NCBI GenBank assembly: GCA_022711355.1
Contig: JAKLFE010000013.1
Coordinates: 1-64,000 of the forward strand
Direction: 5' to 3'
Length of the DNA: 64,000 nucleotides
DNA from: Spirochaetota bacterium
Lineage (GTDB): Bacteria; Spirochaetota; Spirochaetia; Treponematales; Rectinemataceae
In this document: positions 1 through 8,766 of the stretch, in pieces
Layout: every line of letters starts with the position of its first letter
How positions within the stretch are numbered: position 1 is the first letter of the stretch
The notes under the pieces: model-generated
Told to the model about the DNA's origin: nothing
What the model saw: the letters and a program-made list of their open reading frames with translations, nothing else
Databases searched by the model: none
Program-made: the position numbers and the translations under genes

Positions 1-2
1 AC

Positions 3-1214
3 GCCGGGAAGTTCAAGGGCAAGGTCGTCACCATGGACGGCCCCTTCACCGACAACGACGCGGTGAAGTTCGAGATGTCGGTGAAGGCCTTCGAGGAGAA
101 GACCGGCATCAAGATCCAGTACAACGGGTCGAAGGAGTTCGAGGCCTCGATCGCCATCCGCGTCGACGGCGGCAACCCTCCCGACATCGCCGACTTCCCC
201 CAGCCGGGCCTGCTCGAGAACTTCGTCAAGAAGGGCAAGGTCGTCGACCTCAACAAGGCCCTCGATATGAAGAAGGTCAAGGCCAACTACCTCCAGAGCT
301 GGCTCGACATGGCCACGATGAAGGGCCCCAAGGGCCCGATCATGGCCGGCGTCTGGGGCCGGGTCAACGGCAAGAGCCTGGTCTGGTATCCCAAGAAGGA
401 GTTCGACGCCGCCGGCTACAAGGTCCCGACCACCTGGGCCGAGCTCGTGAAGCTCCAGGACCAGATCCGCAAGGACGGCGATGCGCCCTGGGCGGTCGGC
501 ATCGAGTCCGGCGCCGCCACCGGCTGGGCCGCCACCGACTGGATCGAGGAGCTCATGCTCCGCACCACGAGCCCCGCCAACTACGACAAGTGGGTCAAGG
601 GCGAGCTCAAGTTCGACAGCCCCGAGGTCCGCAAGGCCGTCCAGGCCATGGCCGACATCTGGTTCGCCGAGGGCAACGTCTACGGCGGCCGCAAGGCCAT
701 CGCCACCACCTCCTTCGGCGACGCGCCCAAGGTGATGTTCGACCAGCCCCCCAAGGCCTGGCTCCACAAGCAGGGCAACTTCATCACCGCCTTCTTCCCG
801 AACGACAAGGCCGCGGGCGTCGACTACGACTTCTTCTACCTCCCCGGCCTCGATCCCAAGTACGGCAAGCCCGTCCTCGTCGCCGGCGACATCTACGCCA
901 TGTTCAACGACCGCCCCGAGGTCCGCGCGGTGATGCAGTTCTTCGCCACCGGCGCCTCCGTCGAGGCCTGGGTCAAGTCGGGCGGGGCCATCTCCCCCCA
1001 CAAGGACGCCAAGCTCGAGTGGTACTCGAACGCCGTGGACCGCAAGGTCGCCGAGACCATCCAGAACGCCACCGCCGTCCGCTTCGACGGCTCCGACCTC
1101 ATGCCGGGCGCCGTGGGCGCGGGCTCCTTCTGGAAGCACATGACCGCCTACGTCTCCGGGGCCGAGACCCTCGACCAGGCCCTCAAGGCCATCGACGCCT
1201 CCTGGCCCAAGTGA
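3..1214 (+). CDS. Sugar ABC transporter substrate-binding protein, 5'-truncated by window edge
   Basis: Periplasmic solute-binding protein of an alpha-glucoside-type (AglE/MalE-like) ABC importer. The frame is already open at the left edge: codons before the first ATG (position 33) read AGKFKGKVVT and continue smoothly, so the signal peptide and true start lie outside the window. About 403 residues are visible. Typical cluster-1 extracellular solute-binding features are seen: an early VKAFEEKTGIKI segment, the NPPDIADFPQPG ligand-domain segment, and many aromatic residues (WFAEGNVYGG) expected in a sugar pocket. Two permease genes follow on the same strand, then a GH65 phosphorylase, which points to an alpha-linked glucose disaccharide as ligand. 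The substrate is inferred from neighbours only. A 192-nt gap with a large inverted repeat separates it from the first permease gene. Confidence 0.9.
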   Translation, partial: AGKFKGKVVTMDGPFTDNDAVKFEMSVKAFEEKTGIKIQYNGSKEFEASIAIRVDGGNPPDIADFPQPGLLENFVKKGKVVDLNKALDMKKVKANYLQSWLDMATMKGPKGPIMAGVWGRVNGKSLVWYPKKEFDAAGYKVPTTWAELVKLQDQIRKDGDAPWAVGIESGAATGWAATDWIEELMLRTTSPANYDKWVKGELKFDSPEVRKAVQAMADIWFAEGNVYGGRKAIATTSFGDAPKVMFDQPPKAWLHKQGNFITAFFPNDKAAGVDYDFFYLPGLDPKYGKPVLVAGDIYAMFNDRPEVRAVMQFFATGASVEAWVKSGGAISPHKDAKLEWYSNAVDRKVAETIQNATAVRFDGSDLMPGAVGAGSFWKHMTAYVSGAETLDQALKAIDASWPK

Positions 1215-1235
1215 CGGAGAGGACGGATAGGAGAG

Positions 1236-1381
1236 GATAAACGCGGAGGGCGCGGAGGAACGCAGAGGGAAGAGAGCATGAGGATCGAGGAATACGTGGA
1301 GGAATATCGGCATTCGCTTTCCTCTCCTACTCTTTCCCTTCTCTCCCTCCGCGTCCTCTGCGCCCTCTGCGTTTCGTCCTG
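1236..1381. repeat. Large imperfect inverted repeat between binding-protein and permease genes
   Basis: The left arm (about 1238-1276) is a purine-rich series of GCGGAGG/GCAGAGG units. The right arm (about 1341-1381) is its near-complement, made of CCTCCGC/CCTCTGC units. The arms pair over roughly 35 nt with two or three single-base gaps, enclosing a loop of about 65 nt. It lies wholly in the gap after the binding-protein stop and before the permease ribosome-binding site. A related element occurs at 25668-25796 in the other large sugar operon. Hairpins in this place often protect the upstream binding-protein mRNA and lower permease expression; that role is inference here. It resembles the dispersed CAGAGG-type hairpin repeats I recall from environmental genomes, but I cannot name a family. 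Confidence 0.75.
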
Positions 1382-1406
1382 ATCATTCTCGATAGAGGAG
1401 GCGAGC

Positions 1407-2486
1407 GTGGCGAAGGGTAGCAAGCTTCTCAGGGCGGCGGGACTCGTCCTCCTCCTCGCGGCCACCGTGGCCCTGCTCTACGGCGGCTACGCCTTCCTGC
1501 GCGACTTCAAGGGCCCCAAGCTCGTCGTCGTCCTCGTCGCCATAGCCTGGGGCCTTGGCTCGGTCGCCCTGCTCTACGCCGTCCTCAACGCGATGGCCGA
1601 GAGCCTCCCGCGCCCGGCCCGCGCCCTGGCCCTGCCCCTGGTCTTCGCCGGGCCGGCCCTCGCCCTCCTGTTCTGGTTCCTCGTCTTCCCGACCCTGCGG
1701 AGCCTCTGGCTCTCCTTCTTCGACGAGACGGGGACCCGCTTCGTGGCCCTCGCGAACTACCGCTTCGCCTTCGCCGACCGCATCATGCTCGAGTCCTTCC
1801 GGAACAACCTCCTGTGGATGGTCTTCGGGACCCTCCTCTGCGTCGGGCTCGGCCTCGTGATAGCGGTGCTCGCCGACCGAAGCCGCCTCGAGAAGCTCTA
1901 CAAGTCCCTCGTCTTCATGCCCATGGCCATCTCCTTCGTGGGGGCCGGCGTGATCTGGAAGTTCATGTACGCCTACAAGGGCGAGGGCACCGGGATCCAG
2001 GAAATCGGCCTCTTGAACGCGGCGGTCGTGGCCCTGGGCGGCAAGGCCCAGGCCTGGCTCCTCGTGCCCTTCTGGAACAACTTCCTCCTCATCGCCATCA
2101 TGGTCTGGCTCCAGACCGGCTACGCCATGGTCATCCTCTCCTCCTCCATCAAGGGCATACCCGCCGAGCTCCTCGAGGCGGCGCGCATCGACGGGGCGGA
2201 CGAGCTGCAGATCTTCTTCCGCATCATCATCCCCGCCATCGAGGGCAGCCTCGTCACCGTGTCCACCACCATCGTCATCTTCAGCCTGAAGCTCTTCGAC
2301 ATCGTGCGCGTCATGACGGGGGGCAACTACGGCACCAACGTCATCGCGAACGAGTTCTACATGCAGCAGTTCACCTACGGCCAGTCGGGCCGCGCCAGCG
2401 CCATCGCCATCGTCCTCCTCGTCGCCGTCGTGCCGGTCATGGCCTACAACCTGCGCCAGTTCGGCGAGCGGAGGGCCTTCAAATGA
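1407..2486 (+). CDS. Sugar ABC transporter permease (MalF/AglF type)
   Basis: Inner-membrane subunit, 359 residues, that pairs with the next permease to form the translocation channel. The GTG start is chosen because GAGGAGG lies 6-8 nt upstream. Two extra N-terminal membrane segments (residues about 9-31 and 39-62) precede the usual six-helix BPD_transp_1 core, which begins near residue 75. The EAA loop that contacts the ATPase is present near residues 250-270 (EAARIDGADELQIFFRIIIP). Its stop overlaps the start of the next gene by 4 nt (ATGA), which indicates translational coupling. No ATPase gene follows, so an ATP-binding subunit from elsewhere is presumably shared. The alpha-glucoside assignment rests on gene order with the GH65 enzyme. 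Confidence 0.92.
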   Translation: MAKGSKLLRAAGLVLLLAATVALLYGGYAFLRDFKGPKLVVVLVAIAWGLGSVALLYAVLNAMAESLPRPARALALPLVFAGPALALLFWFLVFPTLRSLWLSFFDETGTRFVALANYRFAFADRIMLESFRNNLLWMVFGTLLCVGLGLVIAVLADRSRLEKLYKSLVFMPMAISFVGAGVIWKFMYAYKGEGTGIQEIGLLNAAVVALGGKAQAWLLVPFWNNFLLIAIMVWLQTGYAMVILSSSIKGIPAELLEAARIDGADELQIFFRIIIPAIEGSLVTVSTTIVIFSLKLFDIVRVMTGGNYGTNVIANEFYMQQFTYGQSGRASAIAIVLLVAVVPVMAYNLRQFGERRAFK

Positions 2487-3610
2487 GGGGCGTGGCTTCT
2501 CGAGTTCGCGCAACGCGCCGCAAGAGCCTCGAGCCGCGGCGCTCCGGCCTCCTGGTCAACGCCGTCCTCGCCGCGATCTGCCTCGCCTGGACCCTCCCCA
2601 CCCTCGGCGTCCTCGTGACCTCCTTCCGCGACTCGCGGGACATCTTCAACTCCGGCTGGTGGACGGTCTTCCCGCATAGGTCCTGGGTCAAGGTCGGCGA
2701 GCTCAAGCTCGAGCCCGGGATCGACGTCGACGGGCCCATGACGCTCGAGGGGGCCACCGCGACCTTCGCCGAGTGGCGCGAGGGCGTCCAGGTCTCCGCC
2801 TCCCGCAAGCTCCAGTGGTACGGCAACAAGCGCACCCGCACCCTCCACGCCCAGGAGCTGCGCTGGGTCGGCTTCAGCCCCAAGCTGACCCTGGAGAACT
2901 ACGAGGGCGTCCTCTCCGGGGGAGAGGTGTCCTTCCGCGACGGGAACGGCAACACCATCACGCGGCGAGGCAACAACTTCTCCGACGCCGTGCTCAACTC
3001 CCTCGCCGTGGCCGTGCCCTCCACGGTCATCCCCATCCTCATAGCCGCCTTCGCCGCCTACGCCTTCGCCTGGATGGAGTTCCCGGGGCGCAAGGGACTC
3101 TTCGTCATCGTCGTCGCCCTCCTCGTCGTGCCCCTGCAGATCGCCCTCATCCCGGTGCTGCGCGACTTCACCAAGCTCGGCCTCAACGGCAGCTACCTCG
3201 CCATGTGGCTCGCCCACACGGGCTTCGGCCTGCCGCTCGCGGTCTACATCCTCTTCAACTACATAAGCCAGCTCCCGCGGGACATCTTCGAGTCGGCCTT
3301 CCTCGACGGGGCCACGCCCTTCTCTATGTTCCGCCTCCTCGTGATCCCCCTCTCGATCCCCGCCCTGGCCTCCTTCGCCATCTTCCAGTTCCTCTGGGTC
3401 TGGAACGACTACCTCGTGGCCCTCATCTTCCTCGGCGACAAGAACCGCGTGGTGACGAGCGCCCTCGCGGCCATGGTCGGGGAGAAGGGGCAGGACTGGC
3501 ACTTCCTCACCTCCGGCGCCTTCCTCAGCATGATCCTTCCCCTCGCCGTCTTCTTCGCCCTGCAGCGCTACTTCGTGCGCGGGCTCATGGCCGGCTCGGT
3601 GAAGGGCTGA
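2483..3610 (+). CDS. Sugar ABC transporter permease (MalG/AglG type)
   Basis: Second permease of the importer, 375 residues. The ATG at 2483 overlaps the previous stop (ATGA). After TM1 (residues about 17-38) there is an unusually long periplasmic segment of about 130 residues containing a segment with many charged and tryptophan residues, and the remaining five helices begin near residue 170. This long first loop is a known trait of AglG-like permeases. The EAA-type loop ESAFLDGATPFSMFRLLVIP lies near residues 270-290. The C-terminus GLMAGSVKG is the usual MalG-family ending. The upstream frame stays open to 1814 but is the out-of-frame shadow of the first permease. The next gene starts 37 nt downstream behind its own ribosome-binding site. 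Confidence 0.92.
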   Translation: MRGVASRVRATRRKSLEPRRSGLLVNAVLAAICLAWTLPTLGVLVTSFRDSRDIFNSGWWTVFPHRSWVKVGELKLEPGIDVDGPMTLEGATATFAEWREGVQVSASRKLQWYGNKRTRTLHAQELRWVGFSPKLTLENYEGVLSGGEVSFRDGNGNTITRRGNNFSDAVLNSLAVAVPSTVIPILIAAFAAYAFAWMEFPGRKGLFVIVVALLVVPLQIALIPVLRDFTKLGLNGSYLAMWLAHTGFGLPLAVYILFNYISQLPRDIFESAFLDGATPFSMFRLLVIPLSIPALASFAIFQFLWVWNDYLVALIFLGDKNRVVTSALAAMVGEKGQDWHFLTSGAFLSMILPLAVFFALQRYFVRGLMAGSVKG

Positions 3611-3647
3611 GGCCGGGGCCCGGCCGGGCGCCGACCAAGGAGATCCC

Positions 3648-5966
3648 ATGCCCCGCTCCATCTCGTCCTCCGGCCTCGACGCGCGGCGCCACGCCGTCGA
3701 GGAGTCCCTCTTCCACACGGCCAACGGCTACCTCGGGGTCCGCGCCTCCTTCGAGGAGGGCCCGCCCTCGGGCCCCGGGGGGCCGGCCGCCTCGATCCGC
3801 GGGACGTATATCAACGGCTTCTACGACACCCATCCCATACGGCATCCCGAGCTCCTCCACGGCTTCCCCGAGACCGGGGAGCGCATCGTCAACCTGCCCG
3901 ACGCCCAGACGATCGAGCTCTACGCCGACGGCGAGCGGCTGGCCCTCCGCGAGGGGGAGGCCGAGGGCTTCGCGCGCGAGCTGGACATGGACCGGGGGCT
4001 GGCCTCGCGCGAGTTCGCCTGGCGGACCGCCTCGGGCAAGCGCTTCGAGATTCGCATAACGCGCCTGTGCTCCTTCGAGCGCCCCTCCATCCTCGCGGTC
4101 GAGTACCGGGTCGCCTGCGGCCAGGCCGCCTCGATCCGCCTCGTCGCGCGGCTCGAGGGCGGGGTCGGGAATTTCCACGACCCCGCCGATCCCCGGGTCG
4201 CCGGGGAGGCCTGGAAGCCCCTCGAGCTCCTCGGGGCCCGGGCGCTCCCGGCGCGGGAGGGCCCGGGCGGCAGGGCCTGCGTCGCCGCGGGCCTCCGCTC
4301 GAGGACCCGCGGCACCGGCTTCCTCCTCGCCCTCCGGAGCGAGCTCGAGGGGCCCCCCCTCTCGCGGGGGAGCTCCCGCGCCGAGGCCTCGGGGGCCGCC
4401 CTCGAGCTCGAGCGCGAGGCCCGGGCCGGGGAGGAGCTCGTCTTCGTCAGGCGGAGCGCCTACGCCGACTCGATCCGTTGCCCCGAACCCGAGGCCGCCG
4501 CCGCCGAGGCCCTCGAGGCCGCGGGCAAGCTCGGCTTCGCGGCCCTGGCCGCCGAGCAGGAGGCCTGCCTCGGCGCCTTCTGGGAGGCTGCGGAGGCGCG
4601 GATCGAGGGGGATCCCGCGGCCGACGAGGCCCTCCAGTTCAGCCTCTTCCAGCTCTTCCAGGCCGCGCCCCGCGACGGACGCGCCAGCATCCCGGCCAAG
4701 GGCCTGTCGGGCGAGGGCTACGAGGGCCACTACTTCTGGGACTCCGAGATCTACATGCTCCCCTTCTTCGCCTACACGCAGCCGGAGCTCGCGCGGAGCA
4801 TGCTCCTGTACCGGCACGCCACCCTGGACGGCGCGCGCTCGCACGCCTGCGAGATGGGGCAGGCGCGGGGGGCGGCCTTCCCCTGGCGCACGATCGCCGG
4901 CCGGGAATGCTCGGCCTACTACCCCTCGGGCAGCGCCCAGTACCACATCGACGCCGACATAGCCTACGCCGTCTGGGCCTACTGGGAGGCCAGCCTGGAC
5001 CTGCCCTTCCTGGCCGGGGCCGGGGCCGAGCTCCTCTTCGAGACCGCCCGCACCTGGCTCGAGATCGGGCACTTCGGCCAAGGCGAGTTCCGCATCGAGT
5101 CCGTCACCGGGCCCGACGAGTACTCCTGCCTCGTCGACAACAACTTCTACACGAACGCGATGGCCGCCTTCAACCTGCGGGCCGCCGCGCGGGCCCGGGA
5201 GCTCCTGGCGGCCAGGGCGCCCGCGGAGCTCGCCCGGCTCGAGGCGCGGATCGGCCTCGGCCCCGAGGAGCCCGGCCTCTGGCTGCGCGCGGCCGAGGCG
5301 ATGTACCTGCCCTACGACGCGTCGCGCGACATCACGCCCCAGGACGACGGCTTCCTGCGCAAGGCCCGCTGGGACCTCGACGCCACGCCCCCGGGGGACT
5401 TCCCCCTCCTCCTCCACTACCACCACCTCGCCATCATCCGCCGCCAGGTCTGCAAGCAGGCCGACGCCGTCCTCGCCCACCTCCTCCTGCCGGAGTCCGC
5501 GGCCGAGAGCACCAAGCGAGCGAGCTTCGCGTACTACGAGGGGATCACGACCCACGATTCCTCCCTTTCCTACGCGGCCTTCAGCGCGATGGCCGCGCGG
5601 CTGGGCGAGCCCGAGAAGGCCTACCGCTACTTCTCGAAGGCCCTGCGCCTCGATCTCGACGACAGCCACGGCAACTCCCGCGACGGCCTCCACCTGGCCA
5701 ACATGGGGGGCTCCTGGCTGGCCCTCGCCCTCGGCTTCGGCGGCTTCCGGCCCGAAGGAGATCGCATAACCTTCGACCCGGTCCTGCCCCGGGCCTGGGA
5801 CGCGATCTCGTTCCGGATCCGCTACCGCGGGAGCTCGATCCGCCTCCGCTCCGCGCGGCGCCCGGGGGGCGGGGTCGCGACCCGCCTCGAGCTGGCCTCG
5901 GGCCCGCCCGTCGAGGTCTCGGTCGGCGGCGCGGCGGCGAAGCTCGAGGGCGTCCTCGAGCTGTAA
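3648..5966 (+). CDS. Glycoside hydrolase family 65 protein, probable disaccharide phosphorylase
   Basis: Cytoplasmic enzyme of 772 residues, the usual length for GH65 (maltose, trehalose and kojibiose phosphorylases). An N-terminal beta-sandwich opens with HTANGYLGVRASFEEG. The (alpha/alpha)6 barrel contains HYFWDSEIYMLPFF near residue 360 and the family signature TGPDEY, whose Glu491 is the expected general acid. KQADAVL and HDSSLS near residues 600-630 match the phosphate-binding elements of phosphorolytic members, so phosphorolysis to beta-glucose-1-phosphate plus glucose (or another acceptor) is favoured over hydrolysis. There is no signal peptide, which fits use of an imported disaccharide delivered by the upstream transporter. 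AAGGAG lies 5-6 nt before the ATG. Substrate linkage (maltose, trehalose, nigerose or kojibiose) cannot be read from sequence alone. Confidence 0.9.
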   Translation: MPRSISSSGLDARRHAVEESLFHTANGYLGVRASFEEGPPSGPGGPAASIRGTYINGFYDTHPIRHPELLHGFPETGERIVNLPDAQTIELYADGERLALREGEAEGFARELDMDRGLASREFAWRTASGKRFEIRITRLCSFERPSILAVEYRVACGQAASIRLVARLEGGVGNFHDPADPRVAGEAWKPLELLGARALPAREGPGGRACVAAGLRSRTRGTGFLLALRSELEGPPLSRGSSRAEASGAALELEREARAGEELVFVRRSAYADSIRCPEPEAAAAEALEAAGKLGFAALAAEQEACLGAFWEAAEARIEGDPAADEALQFSLFQLFQAAPRDGRASIPAKGLSGEGYEGHYFWDSEIYMLPFFAYTQPELARSMLLYRHATLDGARSHACEMGQARGAAFPWRTIAGRECSAYYPSGSAQYHIDADIAYAVWAYWEASLDLPFLAGAGAELLFETARTWLEIGHFGQGEFRIESVTGPDEYSCLVDNNFYTNAMAAFNLRAAARARELLAARAPAELARLEARIGLGPEEPGLWLRAAEAMYLPYDASRDITPQDDGFLRKARWDLDATPPGDFPLLLHYHHLAIIRRQVCKQADAVLAHLLLPESAAESTKRASFAYYEGITTHDSSLSYAAFSAMAARLGEPEKAYRYFSKALRLDLDDSHGNSRDGLHLANMGGSWLALALGFGGFRPEGDRITFDPVLPRAWDAISFRIRYRGSSIRLRSARRPGGGVATRLELASGPPVEVSVGGAAAKLEGVLEL

Positions 5967-6061
5967 GGCGCCCGGGCGCGGAGCATGGACGCCGCGCCGG
6001 GCTCCGGCTATCCTTGAAGCCGACGGGGACCGGCCGCCGGCCCCGGGAAATCGGAGGTTCC

Positions 6062-7075
6062 GTGGGAAGCAAGGCCTGGCTCGCCCCCTTGATCGCCTCG
6101 CTCGCGCTCTGCGCCGCCCGGGCAGCGGAGCCGATCCTCTTCCGCATCTCCGTCGAGAACGTCTCGACCCATTTCCAAGCCATGCACCTCAGGCGCTACG
6201 CCCAGGAGCTCGCGCTGCGGGCGGGACCGGCCCTCAAGGTGGAGTTCTACGACGGGGCCTCCCTCTCGCGCGACGCGGACGTGCTCGCGGCCCTCGCCCG
6301 CGGCTCGGCCGAGATGGCCGCGCCCGGCATCTGGCAGTTCGACCGCCTCGTCCCGGACACGGCCATCCTCATGCTCCCCTCCGCCTATGGGGCCGAGCGC
6401 GGGGCCCTGCGCCGGGCGGTCGACGGCCCCCTCGGCTCCTTCCTCGCGGGCCGGATCGAGGGAGCCCTCCCGGTGAAGCCCCTGGGCCCCTGGCTGGACC
6501 TCGGCTACGCCCACCTCTTCTCCTCGGGCCGGGGCATACGCTCGGCCGCCGACATCGCGGGCAGGCGCATTCGGGTCGCTGGAGGCCGGGGCAACGAGGA
6601 GCGGATCCGCGCCCTGGGCGGCAGCTTGGTCTCCATCCCCTCGCCCGACCTCGCCGCCTACCTCGAGCGGGGCCTCGTCGACGGCATCCTGAGCACCTAC
6701 GAGACGGTAGCCACCGCCGGCTTCGCCGCGCGCGGCCTCGAGCTGGCCTACGAGGATGGGGAGTACTATCCCTTCTATGTCCCCGTCGTCTCCCGGGCGG
6801 CCTGGGAGCGCCTGCCCGAGCGGATGAGGAGCCTGGTCGCGAGCCTGTGGGAGGAGCTCCTGCCGGAGGGCCGCGAGGCCTCGGCCCGCTCCCAGGAGGC
6901 GGCCAAGGCCGCCCTGGTCGCGGCCGGCATGACGATCGTGGTCCCGGGCTCCTCCGAATCCAGGAGGACCCGCTCCCAGCTCCTCGCCGAGGAGGGGGGC
7001 ATAGCCAGGCGCCTGGGCGTCTCCGACGAGGCCCTCGCCCTCCTGCGCTCGGCCTTCCCCGGGGAGAGGAGGTGA
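6062..7075 (+). CDS. TRAP-type (DctP family) periplasmic solute-binding protein
   Basis: 337 residues starting at GTG 6062, with GGAGG just upstream. A signal peptide of about 22 residues ends at ARA-AEP. The body shows the DctP pattern: FRISVENVSTHFQAMHLRRYAQEL at the N-terminus, a GxxEMAAPGIWQFDRL strand-helix, GRRIRVAGG in domain 2 (where the carboxylate-binding Arg normally sits) and GLVDGILSTYETV. These proteins bind carboxylated ligands such as dicarboxylates or sugar acids for DctQM permeases. No DctQ or DctM gene lies nearby. Instead the stop overlaps the start of a membrane histidine kinase by 4 nt (GTGA). That suggests the protein reports ligand to the kinase rather than feeding a transporter; this is inference from gene pairing. 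Confidence 0.85.
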   Translation: MGSKAWLAPLIASLALCAARAAEPILFRISVENVSTHFQAMHLRRYAQELALRAGPALKVEFYDGASLSRDADVLAALARGSAEMAAPGIWQFDRLVPDTAILMLPSAYGAERGALRRAVDGPLGSFLAGRIEGALPVKPLGPWLDLGYAHLFSSGRGIRSAADIAGRRIRVAGGRGNEERIRALGGSLVSIPSPDLAAYLERGLVDGILSTYETVATAGFAARGLELAYEDGEYYPFYVPVVSRAAWERLPERMRSLVASLWEELLPEGREASARSQEAAKAALVAAGMTIVVPGSSESRRTRSQLLAEEGGIARRLGVSDEALALLRSAFPGERR

Positions 7076-8559
7076 GCCGCCCCCCCGCCCGGCGCTGGGT
7101 CTTCTACGCCATCGCGGGAGGCGTCTTCGCGGCGGTCCTGGCCCTCGCAGCCCTCTCCTTCGCCTCGATGGCCTCGCTGGGCCGCCTCGCCCTCCAGTCC
7201 TCCGAGCGGCGCCTCCTCTCCGACGCCATGCTCCTCGCCCGCGCCATGGATGGCAGCCTCCGCCTCTCGGAAGCCGTCCTCGACGAGGCCGGGGCCAAGG
7301 CGCGCTCGGGCTCCTCGCTCCAGTCCGCCCTCGCCTTCGCCGCCCTGGCCCTCCCCGAGGCGGACAACGTCTACTACCTCGACCGGGACTTCGACGTGGT
7401 CGCCGCGGCCAGCGCCCGAGAAGCCCCCCTGCTCAGGGCTTCCCCCGGGATGCTGGGCCGGGCCGGCCTGAGCCCGGGAGGGGCGGTCTTCCTGGCCGAT
7501 GCCCCCGCCGAGGGAGGGCCCTGCCTGGTCAGCCTCAGGCCGGCCGCCGGCGGAGCCTCCTTCGCCGCCCTCTTCCGCTCCTCCCTCCTCGGCGTCCGCC
7601 TCTCCCTCCTCATGGATCCCGCCATCGGGAAGGTAGAGCTCGTGGACGCCGAGGGGCTGAGCCTCGAGCTCCTCGCCCCGAAGGTAGAGCGCTCCGGGCG
7701 AGCCTCCCTGGCGGCCTCCTTCGCCCTCTCGAATTATCCCCTCCAGGTACGGGTCGAGGCCGACCGGGAGACCATGCTCGGCCCCTCCGCGCAGCGGACC
7801 CGGGCCTTCATGCCCCTCGCCCTCGTCAGCGCCGCGGCCGCCCTCCTCCTCTTCGCCTACGCCCTCCGCCTCGAGCGGCGCGCGGCCATGGCCGACCGCC
7901 TCGACCAGGAGCTGGCCGCCAAGGTCCTCCTCCTGGGCGAGGTCAACCATCGCGTGAAGAACAACCTCTCCGTGGCCGGGAGCATCATCGGCCTGGGCGA
8001 GTCGGCCGTCCTCGACGCGCCCGACGAGGAGAAGGCCCTCATGGCGGCCGAGGTCCTCCGCGACGCCCGGGACAAGATCCTCTCCATGTCCATGCTCCAC
8101 GAGCAGCTGTACAAGCACTCCTCCTTCGCCGCGGTCGACTTGGGGGCCTACCTCGCCGACCTTGCCCGGCTCCTGGCCGAGTCCTACGCCTCCCGGTCGA
8201 TCGGCATCGAGGCCGAAGCCGAGGAGGGCCTCGTCCTCGGCATCAACAGCGCGCTGCCCGTGGCCCTCATCGTGACCGAGCTCGTCACGAACGCGAGCAA
8301 GCACGCCTTCCCCAGCCAGCGGGGCCGGATACGCATCCGCGCGGCGGCGGGGGAGGGAGGGGGGATCGAGATCGAGGTCCTGGACGACGGGGTCGGCATG
8401 GCCTGCGCCGCGGAGCGGGGCTTCGGCTCCCTCCTGGTCGAGCATCTCGCGGCCCAGGTCGGGGCCCGGCTCGAGGCCGGGGGCGCCTCGGGCGGCGGAT
8501 CCCGCTGGCGCCTCTCGCTGCCGCCCGAGGCCCTAGGGCCGGGTCGCGAGGGGGCGTAG
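7072..8559 (+). CDS. Membrane sensor histidine kinase, HisKA_2 type
   Basis: 495 residues starting at GTG 7072, overlapping the binding-protein stop. TM1 (residues about 10-32) and TM2 (about 245-265) bracket a periplasmic sensor segment of about 210 residues. A HisKA_2 dimerisation domain follows with GEVNHRVKNNL, where His293 is the expected phospho-acceptor, then an HATPase_c domain with N-box ELVTNASKHAF and G1 box DDGVGM. This architecture is typical of HWE/HisKA_2 kinases that signal to a separate response regulator. None is adjacent, so it is an orphan locally. Coupling to the TRAP binding protein suggests that the liganded protein docks on the periplasmic domain. Its 3' end overlaps the convergent DUF3820 gene by 27 nt. 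Confidence 0.88.
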   Translation: MSRPPARRWVFYAIAGGVFAAVLALAALSFASMASLGRLALQSSERRLLSDAMLLARAMDGSLRLSEAVLDEAGAKARSGSSLQSALAFAALALPEADNVYYLDRDFDVVAAASAREAPLLRASPGMLGRAGLSPGGAVFLADAPAEGGPCLVSLRPAAGGASFAALFRSSLLGVRLSLLMDPAIGKVELVDAEGLSLELLAPKVERSGRASLAASFALSNYPLQVRVEADRETMLGPSAQRTRAFMPLALVSAAAALLLFAYALRLERRAAMADRLDQELAAKVLLLGEVNHRVKNNLSVAGSIIGLGESAVLDAPDEEKALMAAEVLRDARDKILSMSMLHEQLYKHSSFAAVDLGAYLADLARLLAESYASRSIGIEAEAEEGLVLGINSALPVALIVTELVTNASKHAFPSQRGRIRIRAAAGEGGGIEIEVLDDGVGMACAAERGFGSLLVEHLAAQVGARLEAGGASGGGSRWRLSLPPEALGPGREGA

Positions 8560-8766
8560 GAGCGTCTCGAGGCCGTTGGCCTTGATCGCCAGGAGGGAGG
8601 CCAGCTGCTCGCCGAGCTCGCCTTGGGGGAAGCCCTGCCGCTCGAACCAGAGGACGTAGGCCTCGGGGAGGTCGATGAGGAGGCGGCCGGCGTACTTGCC
8701 GAAGGGCATGCGCGCCGCGGCCAGGCGCTCGAGGGCCGCCGTGTCGAAGGGCTCCTCCTCGCTCAT
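8533..8766 (-). CDS. Small DUF3820-family protein
   Basis: 77 residues. The first half contains RMPFGKYAGRLLIDLPEAYVLW, matching the DUF3820 core in which FGKYKG.. and a following tryptophan are conserved. Function in the family is not established; some members have been annotated as quorum-sensing-regulated virulence factors. The start at 8766 is chosen because it overlaps the stop of the upstream EamA gene (ATGA). The longer upstream frame is the shadow of that gene. The last 27 nt overlap the convergent kinase gene. Confidence 0.75.
   Translation of the reverse strand: MSEEEPFDTAALERLAAARMPFGKYAGRLLIDLPEAYVLWFERQGFPQGELGEQLASLLAIKANGLETLLRPLATRP

Noticed and set aside
3585-5693. Long minus-strand frame (702 codons) opposite the GH65 gene
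   Set aside because: It is the complement of a gene with strong family motifs; long antisense frames are expected at this GC content, and the product is Gly/Arg/Glu low-complexity.
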